Assembly: GCF_947496485.1 (NCBI RefSeq)
Contig: NZ_CANMCZ010000009.1
Location: 1-56,508 of the forward strand
Source of the DNA: an uncultured Winogradskyella sp.
Lineage (GTDB): Bacteria; Bacteroidota; Bacteroidia; Flavobacteriales; Flavobacteriaceae
Length of the DNA: 56,508 nt
Direction of reading: 5' to 3'
The notes below the pieces were generated by a model. That model was not told where the DNA came from. It worked only from the letters and a program-made list of their open reading frames with translations, and did no database searches. This document shows positions 50,497 through 56,508 of the stretch, piece after piece (the first letter of the stretch is position 1; each line of letters opens with the position of its first letter). The translations under genes and the position numbers were made by a program.

Positions 50497-53400
50497 ATGC
50501 AAAAGAAAATCGCTAATTTCCTATTTTCCACCAGACTTACTGCCGTTTTATTTATTGTTTTTGCCGTTGCCATGGCAACAGGAACTCTCCTAGACAGAAA
50601 CATGGATACTTCACCAACTCCATATACGCGGACACTAATTTATAATGCCTGGTGGTTTGAAACTATCATGGTTATGTTTGTTATCAATTTTATTGGAAAC
50701 ATTGGAAGATACCGTCTGTGGCGAAAAGAAAAATGGGCGACACTTATTCTCCATTTAGCGTGGATATTAATAATTGTTGGTGCTAGTATTACAAGATATA
50801 TTGGCTATGAAGGCAAGATGTCTATTCCAGAAGGTGAAACCGCAAGTGAGTTTAGATCTCTCAAAACCTATATTAGTGGTCGAATTCTTGGAGACTATGA
50901 AATTGGTGGACAACTACAGCAATTTAATATTATGGAGGAGGTTGATTTTTCACCTCGTTTAAATAATGATTTTGACGAAACCTATAAGTATGGTAACTCA
51001 ATTGTCAATATTAGGCTAAAAAAATTCATTAAAGGAGCAGAGAAGGATATTGTACCTAATGAAAATGGAGAACGTTATTTAAAGCTAGTTGAAGCTGGTA
51101 GTGGAACTTCACATAACCACTTTCTAAGAGAAGGACAGGTTTCTAACTTACATAATGTTCTTATTTCTCTAAACAAGTATCAAAAAGGGGCTATAAATAT
51201 TACGGATACCAATGAAGGACTATTTATAAATTCGCCTTACGAAGGAGAATACATGACGATGGCAACCAGAGCCACAGGTAAAGTAGTAAAAGATAGCTTA
51301 CAACCTTTAGCTTTACGTTCGCAATATAAAATTGGAAATATGGTATTAGTATTTCCTAAGCCTGTGGTCAAAGGTGTGTTTGATGTTGTGAAAAAACCAA
51401 AAATTTTAAAAACTAATGAAGATGGAATTGTCTTAGACATTACTGTAAATGGCGAAACCAAAAGTATGAATATCATTGGTGGTCCAGGTACGCACAACAG
51501 AATGGAAGAAATAAATGTTGGTGGTATAGATGTAGCCTTGCAGTATGGTTCAAGATTAGAAAAATTACCATTTGCTGTAAAACTCAATGATTTTATTGGT
51601 GAAAAATATCCAGGAACAGAAAACTCATTTTCTTCTTTTGAAAGTAAGGTGACTATTTTAGATAAAGAGACAGGCGATTTTGATTATCGTATTTACATGA
51701 ACCATGTCCTAGATCATAAAGGTTACCGTTTTTTCCAAGCGAGTTACCATCCGGATGAAAAGGGAACTATTCTTTCGGTAAACCACGACCGCTGGGGAAC
51801 TTACATCACCTACGCTGGTTATATGCTTTTATATTTTGGTTTAATGGCTATTCTGTTTGCTAAACATACACGTTTTGATGATATACGTAGTCGACTTAAT
51901 AAACTAAAAAAGAAGAAAGCAAAATTAATGACCATGATTTTGCTTTTAGTGAGTTTTTCAGGATTTTCACAACAACATTCAGTAAACGATGGACACGATC
52001 ATGCAAATGAATTAAGCAGACCAACTAAAGCACAAATTGATTCTATTCTGAGAGTACATATAACTCCTAAAGAGCACGCTGCCAAGTTTTCAGAAATGGT
52101 CATTCAAGATTATGATGGACGTATGAAGCCTATGCATACGTATGCATCTGAAATGCTTCGTAAATTGAGTAAAAGTGATGTTTATGAAGAGTTTAATGCA
52201 GCACAGGTTTTTCTGTCAATCCAAGAAAGTCCGTTGCTTTGGTATAACGTACCAATTATCTACTTAAGGAAAAGAAAGGCAGATTCAATAAGAACTATTA
52301 TTGGAGTAGAGTATGGTGAGGAATATAGTAGGCTTGTAGATTATTTTACACCAAATGGTACATATAAGCTTGCACCATACTTAGAGGAAGCTTACAGAGC
52401 AGAGGTGCCTACTGGTTTTCAAAAGGAAGTGAAAGAAGCAGACTCACGTGTTAATTTGCTTTATAATGCTACAGAAGGACGTTCTGTTAAGATTTTTCCT
52501 GTTCCAGAGGATGAAAACAATAAATGGATTTCTTCCTTAGAATTTAGAGAAGAAAAATATCGAGATAAGATTAAAGATTCGCTTTATAGTAATTTTATCA
52601 ATAATGGTTTTACGGCATATTTGGTAACTCTCAATAATGCGAAAGAAACAGGAGACTTTTCAAAAGCAGAAGAATTGTTGTCTGGTATAAAAAAGACACA
52701 GCAGAAATTTGGAAGTGAGGTAATGCTTTCTGATGAAAAAATTGAAACAGAAATTCTATACAACGAGTATGATATTTTTAAGCGTTTGTTTAGTTGGTAT
52801 ATGTATGTTGCAACAATCTTATTTGTTTTAATTATTGTCCAGATTTTTAAATATAGAAGTAAAGGACTTAAGACTGCAATAAATATTTTTATCGGGATTA
52901 TTGTGCTTTTATTTGTGATGCATGTTGCTGGTTTAATTTGGCGTTGGTACCTATCAGGTCATGCACCATGGAGTGATGCCTACGAATCTATGATTTACGT
53001 CGCATGGTCTGTGATGTTATTTGGATTATTATTTGGTAGAAAAAGTAATTTAACAATTGCGGCATCTGCGTTTGTTTGTTCAATGATTCTGATGGTTGCG
53101 CATTGGAATTGGATGGATCCTGCGATAGGAAATCTTCAGCCCGTGCTCCAGGGCTATTGGTTAATGATTCATGTTTCAGTAATTGTAGCAAGTTATGGAC
53201 CTTTTGCTATAGGAATGATACTTGGTGTTGTAGCCTTATTATTAATGATTCTGACCAACAAGGAAAATAGAGAACGAATGCTTATTAACATTAAGGAATT
53301 AACTATTATTAATGAAATGGCATTGACTGTTGGTTTAGTAATGCTAACCATTGGTAATTTTCTTGGTGGTATGTGGGCAAACGAAAGTTGGGGAAGATAT

Positions 53401-53700
53401 TGGGGTTGGGACCCAAAAGAAACTTGGGCATTAATTAGTATTATGATTTATGCCTTTGTTATTCACATGCGATTAATACCAGGACTTCGAGGACGTTGGT
53501 TGTACAATTTTCTGTCTATCATCGCTTTTGGGAGTATATTAATGACTTATTTTGGTGTGAATTTCTATTTATCAGGCTTACATGCTTATGCTAGTGGAGA
53601 CCAAATATTAAGCTTTCAATTCATAGCAGGTACTTTGGTTGTAGTCGCTCTTTTAGGATTCTTTGCTTACAGAAAGTATAAAGTATATTACAAAAAATAA
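50497..53700 (+). CDS. ccsBA: Cytochrome c biogenesis protein, ResB-CcsA fusion
   Basis: This 1067-residue System II haem-lyase complex is on one chain. The first 460 residues are ResB-like with helices near RLTAVLFIVFAVAMATGTLLD and LHLAWILIIVGASITRYIGYEG and a periplasmic domain. A central soluble region (about 490-760) has HAAKFSEMVIQDYDGRMKPMHTYASEMLRK. The C-terminal 280 residues are CcsA, with the haem-binding WWD-like motif WGRYWGWDPKETWALIS and several His-bearing helices (HVSVIVASYGPFAIG). It attaches haem to apocytochromes outside the membrane. It is followed by two tiny membrane-protein genes. Confidence 0.95.
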   Translation: MQKKIANFLFSTRLTAVLFIVFAVAMATGTLLDRNMDTSPTPYTRTLIYNAWWFETIMVMFVINFIGNIGRYRLWRKEKWATLILHLAWILIIVGASITRYIGYEGKMSIPEGETASEFRSLKTYISGRILGDYEIGGQLQQFNIMEEVDFSPRLNNDFDETYKYGNSIVNIRLKKFIKGAEKDIVPNENGERYLKLVEAGSGTSHNHFLREGQVSNLHNVLISLNKYQKGAINITDTNEGLFINSPYEGEYMTMATRATGKVVKDSLQPLALRSQYKIGNMVLVFPKPVVKGVFDVVKKPKILKTNEDGIVLDITVNGETKSMNIIGGPGTHNRMEEINVGGIDVALQYGSRLEKLPFAVKLNDFIGEKYPGTENSFSSFESKVTILDKETGDFDYRIYMNHVLDHKGYRFFQASYHPDEKGTILSVNHDRWGTYITYAGYMLLYFGLMAILFAKHTRFDDIRSRLNKLKKKKAKLMTMILLLVSFSGFSQQHSVNDGHDHANELSRPTKAQIDSILRVHITPKEHAAKFSEMVIQDYDGRMKPMHTYASEMLRKLSKSDVYEEFNAAQVFLSIQESPLLWYNVPIIYLRKRKADSIRTIIGVEYGEEYSRLVDYFTPNGTYKLAPYLEEAYRAEVPTGFQKEVKEADSRVNLLYNATEGRSVKIFPVPEDENNKWISSLEFREEKYRDKIKDSLYSNFINNGFTAYLVTLNNAKETGDFSKAEELLSGIKKTQQKFGSEVMLSDEKIETEILYNEYDIFKRLFSWYMYVATILFVLIIVQIFKYRSKGLKTAINIFIGIIVLLFVMHVAGLIWRWYLSGHAPWSDAYESMIYVAWSVMLFGLLFGRKSNLTIAASAFVCSMILMVAHWNWMDPAIGNLQPVLQGYWLMIHVSVIVASYGPFAIGMILGVVALLLMILTNKENRERMLINIKELTIINEMALTVGLVMLTIGNFLGGMWANESWGRYWGWDPKETWALISIMIYAFVIHMRLIPGLRGRWLYNFLSIIAFGSILMTYFGVNFYLSGLHAYASGDQILSFQFIAGTLVVVALLGFFAYRKYKVYYKK

Positions 53701-53769
53701 GTTTTTGCTAATTTAGAATAATACCAAAAAGTATTTTTATTAACTTGAGGCTTTAAACCAATCCTCAAA

Positions 53770-53958
53770 ATGAATTACTTCAAAAAATTAGGAACTGCAA
53801 ACTTATTGATGTTGATATTGTGTGCAGCTATAATTATTGTCGCAGAGTACTTATTTCTAACCGGAAATCAAGAGCATGGAATATTTGTTGGCCTATGGGC
53901 TCCGACATTACTTGGTGTTATGATTTACTTAAAACTTGTAGATCATGGAAGCAAATGA
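53770..53958 (+). CDS. Small two-helix membrane protein, 62 aa
   Basis: The frame starts MNYFKKLGTANLLMLILCAA. Two hydrophobic helices (LLMLILCAAIIIVAEYLFL and GIFVGLWAPTLLGVMIYLKLV) are joined by a short turn. It is 69 bp after the ccsBA gene. Its end overlaps the start of the next frame by 14 bp. It may be an accessory of the cytochrome machinery. The family is not recognised. Confidence 0.7.
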   Translation: MNYFKKLGTANLLMLILCAAIIIVAEYLFLTGNQEHGIFVGLWAPTLLGVMIYLKLVDHGSK

Positions 53959-54055
53959 TATAGTACTTTGGTTTTCTATAATAGTCATAAGTTTAGTTAC
54001 ACTTTGGGCTATACTTATGATTCGAGCCTACAATCGTGCTGGTAAAAACGAATGA
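53945..54055 (+). CDS. Single-helix membrane microprotein, 36 aa
   Basis: A short frame opens at ATG 53945, inside the end of the 62-residue gene, and reads MEANDIVLWFSIIVISLVTL with a basic tail RAYNRAGKNE. One transmembrane helix is clear. The 14-bp overlap in another frame implies coupled translation. It may partner the upstream two-helix protein. Confidence 0.6.
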   Translation: MEANDIVLWFSIIVISLVTLWAILMIRAYNRAGKNE

Positions 54056-54217
54056 TTGATTCATATATCTTGACTTCTTACAAAATAATGCGCATATTTG
54101 TGGTATTATGATTGTATAATATACCTACTTCGGAAAAAATTGTCGCTATACATAGTGATGTAAAATGTTAAGTAATTCAATTGCTTAGCTAAGTCATATC
54201 TTTTAATTTTCGAGATT

Positions 54218-55624
54218 ATGCAATCCAACAAAATTTCAATAAAACAATTTCTTAGATATTTTAAAATCGCAGTCTCTGGTAAGGAGCAAGACTTTACATC
54301 TGGAAGTATACGTCGAGCTGTTTTTATGCTCTCAATTCCGATGATTTTAGAAATGCTCATGGAATCTGTTTTTGCCATAGTAGATATTTTCTATGTTTCT
54401 AGAGTGAGTGTAAATGCTGTTGCTACAATCGGTCTCACAGAATCTGTAATAACATTAGTCTACGCTGTAGCTATTGGTTTAAGTATGGCAGCGACAGCTA
54501 TAGTCGCAAGACGAATAGGTGAAAAAGATAGAGAGGGAGCTTCGCAAGCTGCGGTTCAGGTCATTGGGCTTGGTATATTTATAGCAGCTATGATAAGTGT
54601 CATAGGTATTTTATATCCCAAAGAGATATTACAACTAATGGGAGGTGAGTCTGATTTAATTGCTGAGGGCTATGGATATACGCAAGTTCTACTTGGTGGA
54701 AATGTTACCATAATGCTGTTGTTCTTAATTAATGCTATTTATAGAGGAGCTGGTGATGCATCTATTGCCATGTGGGCTTTAGTATTATCTAATGGTCTAA
54801 ATATTGTTTTAGACCCAATGTTTATTTTTGGATTTGGACCAATTCCTGCTTATGGTGTAAAAGGTGCTGCAATTGCCACTACAATTGGAAGAGGCATAGC
54901 AGTAGTTTTTCAATTAGCAATTCTTTTCTATGGATGGAGCAAAATTAAAATTGCTTTTAAGGACTTAGTACTCCGAGTTGCAGTAATGATTAATTTAATC
55001 AAAGTTTCTCTTGGAGGTATAGGTCAATTTTTAATCGGTACTTCATCTTGGGTATTTTTAATGCGAATTATGAGTGAATTTGGAAGTGAAGTATTGGCTG
55101 GATATACCATCGCCATTCGCGTTATTATGTTTACCATGATGCCAGCTTGGGGAATGAGTAACGCTGCTGCTACATTAGTTGGTCAAAATCTAGGGGCACA
55201 AGAACCTCAAAGGGCTGAAGATTCTGTCTGGAAGACAGGAAAATATAGTGCAGTTTTTATGGGAATTGTATCTATATTGTATTTGATATTTGCGACACAA
55301 ATTATTTCATGGTTTACATCTGAATCTGAAGTCATTAAAAATGGAGCTTTATGCCTAAGAATAATAGCTGCAGGTTACATTTTCTACGGTTACGGAATGG
55401 TGATTATCAATGCTTTTAATGGTGCAGGTGATACCAAAACACCAACGTATATTAACTTTATTTGCTTCTGGTTATTTCAGCTGCCATTTGCTTACCTGTT
55501 GGCATTGACTTTTAATTTTGGACCAATAGGAGTATTTCTTGCCATAACACTTGCTGAGGTGTTAATTACGGTCATTGGAATTATATGGTTTAAAAAGGGG
55601 TATTGGAAATCTGTTAAGGTATAA
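54218..55624 (+). CDS. MATE-family multidrug/Na+ antiporter
   Basis: This 468-residue membrane protein of twelve helices has two MatE repeats. The N-terminal one starts SIRRAVFMLSIPMILEMLMESVFAIVDIFYVSRV, and the second has SWVFLMRIMSEFGSEVLAGYTIAIRVIMFTMMPAWGMSNAAATLVGQNLGA. It exports cationic compounds using Na+ or H+. It is a single gene without an obvious operon. Confidence 0.93.
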   Translation: MQSNKISIKQFLRYFKIAVSGKEQDFTSGSIRRAVFMLSIPMILEMLMESVFAIVDIFYVSRVSVNAVATIGLTESVITLVYAVAIGLSMAATAIVARRIGEKDREGASQAAVQVIGLGIFIAAMISVIGILYPKEILQLMGGESDLIAEGYGYTQVLLGGNVTIMLLFLINAIYRGAGDASIAMWALVLSNGLNIVLDPMFIFGFGPIPAYGVKGAAIATTIGRGIAVVFQLAILFYGWSKIKIAFKDLVLRVAVMINLIKVSLGGIGQFLIGTSSWVFLMRIMSEFGSEVLAGYTIAIRVIMFTMMPAWGMSNAAATLVGQNLGAQEPQRAEDSVWKTGKYSAVFMGIVSILYLIFATQIISWFTSESEVIKNGALCLRIIAAGYIFYGYGMVIINAFNGAGDTKTPTYINFICFWLFQLPFAYLLALTFNFGPIGVFLAITLAEVLITVIGIIWFKKGYWKSVKV

Positions 55625-55873
55625 TTTATTAGACTTTTCATGATACAATTGAAATCGTATTTTTTAAAGCTAATTTCTGATAATCAACGCTTAAAGAATT
55701 TATATGCCGTTTGCCGATGATATGTATAAATTGTTAAAAGTATATGTAAATTAGATTACCCCTTAAAGTTTATTGATTAATAGCAAAATATCTTAATTAC
55801 CTGAGTTTTGATGAACCTATGTTTTGTCAAGCACATTTTTTGTGTTTAAAGGTTAGGTATAATTGCTGTAAAT

Positions 55874-56508
55874 ATGAAATATCTTTATGCTTATTTAATA
55901 ATATTTGCCACATTATTCAGTGTGCAAAAAACTTCTGCTCAATCAGGGATTTTTGAGAGCTATGCCATATTAGATTCTGGATCAGGTAATGTCTATTATG
56001 ACCTTCAAGCAACAACAGGAAATATAGATTTTGATAGTGCTAATTTGGGTAATTTTGAATGTGATGGCTCTTTAGTTTTAAATGGTGCTCAAAATAAAAT
56101 CTACAAATGTGATACAGATAATATCCTAAACGGATTTCTAAATTATCGTATCTATTTAACAACAGATACACCTCCTGCTTTTACAGGAAGTGTTTCTCTG
56201 CCTTTTTTAAGTAATGATCCTGCTAGTGGACAATGTAGTCCAGGTGAAACAAATCAAACTTGGGAAGAAGCCTCTGCTAATATTAATGTCATCAGCGGAT
56301 TACCTTTGGGTACTTATTATATTGAAGTGTACACAACTGCAGATTATGTGTTTACTTCAGGAGGGGGAGGATCTGGAACACATTTTGCTCATAACGGAAC
56401 TTTAAATTATAAAGCTACATTTTCAGTGGTTGATACCACAGCACCAGTAATTACTTTAACAGGTGCAAACCCACAAGTCTTAGAATCCTGTGGAACATAT
56501 ACAGAATT
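55874..56508 (+). CDS. Secreted protein with DUF5011-like repeat, cut by window edge
   Basis: The frame begins at ATG 55874 with a signal peptide (MKYLYAYLIIFATLFSVQKT, cleavage near SAQ). The mature part has a beta-rich region of about 170 residues with SGSGNVYYDLQATTGNIDFD, then VVDTTAPVITLTGANPQVLESCGTY. This last text is the start of a DUF5011/HYR-type Ig-like repeat. Such proteins in Flavobacteriia are large, cell-surface or T9SS-exported. The 250 bp upstream hold no gene and no clear promoter. Confidence 0.85.
   Translation, partial: MKYLYAYLIIFATLFSVQKTSAQSGIFESYAILDSGSGNVYYDLQATTGNIDFDSANLGNFECDGSLVLNGAQNKIYKCDTDNILNGFLNYRIYLTTDTPPAFTGSVSLPFLSNDPASGQCSPGETNQTWEEASANINVISGLPLGTYYIEVYTTADYVFTSGGGGSGTHFAHNGTLNYKATFSVVDTTAPVITLTGANPQVLESCGTYTE

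Overview
The window is chromosomal DNA from a member of the Bacteroidota, most likely a marine Flavobacteriaceae. Supporting signs are the strong A+T bias, the families present (DUF4290, DUF6090, DUF2911, the Lacal_2735 family, a ResB-CcsA fusion), promoter-like TAnnTTTG -7 elements, and a MurA with Asp in place of the active-site Cys. No genus can be fixed from the sequence.

Bases 1-7643 form an accessory island. It is an integron-like array of about ten small cassettes whose genes all lie on the minus strand. They are separated by imperfect palindromes of about 130 bp that behave like attC sites: outer AAC/GTT core boxes, long imperfect arms, and an inner hairpin. The two ends of most single cassettes are reverse complements over 8-10 bp, as expected for elements that pass through a circular form. 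At its right end a half-site is fused to the remnant of a tyrosine recombinase gene with an in-frame stop, which lies just beyond the 3' end of a tRNA-Met(CAT) gene. No intact integrase is visible. Cargo includes a SUFU-domain protein, a possible SUKH-fold protein, a DUF6090 protein, a zinc-ribbon protein, several small membrane proteins and one cassette with no evident gene.

Bases 7900-16250 are housekeeping: a START-like protein, a class IV aminotransferase, YqgE, HU, fmt-recQ-ATPase, DUF493, DUF4290 and murA.

Bases 16726-30840 hold a long minus-strand light and photooxidative-stress cluster. A TetR-type regulator with a 13-bp perfect inverted-repeat operator heads a tightly packed series: AarF kinase, flavin reductase, SDR/DUF2867, DUF2256, Cry-DASH, an FeS-BCP-like photolyase lacking its cluster cysteines, and a divergent photolyase. 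A second, similar palindrome precedes the next run: TIGR03643, folE, an SDR lacking the catalytic Tyr, glutathione peroxidase, TspO, SRPBCC and a class I CPD photolyase. Four photolyase/cryptochrome paralogues thus sit with the GTP cyclohydrolase that starts pterin synthesis.

Bases 30868-34007 are an arsenic operon (arsR, membrane protein, DUF6428, arsC, acr3). Three of its proteins end in Cys-Cys. Bases 34146-56508 are mostly core genes: DUF2911, an oxidoreductase and sodium symporter with a tiny membrane protein and a nine-copy heptamer repeat upstream, a PIG-L deacetylase, a Tle1-like lipoprotein with CorA and MscS, Maf, UbiA, KdsC, DUF2520, truncated haemoglobin, MscL, the ResB-CcsA fusion, a MATE exporter, and the start of a secreted DUF5011-type protein cut by the window edge.
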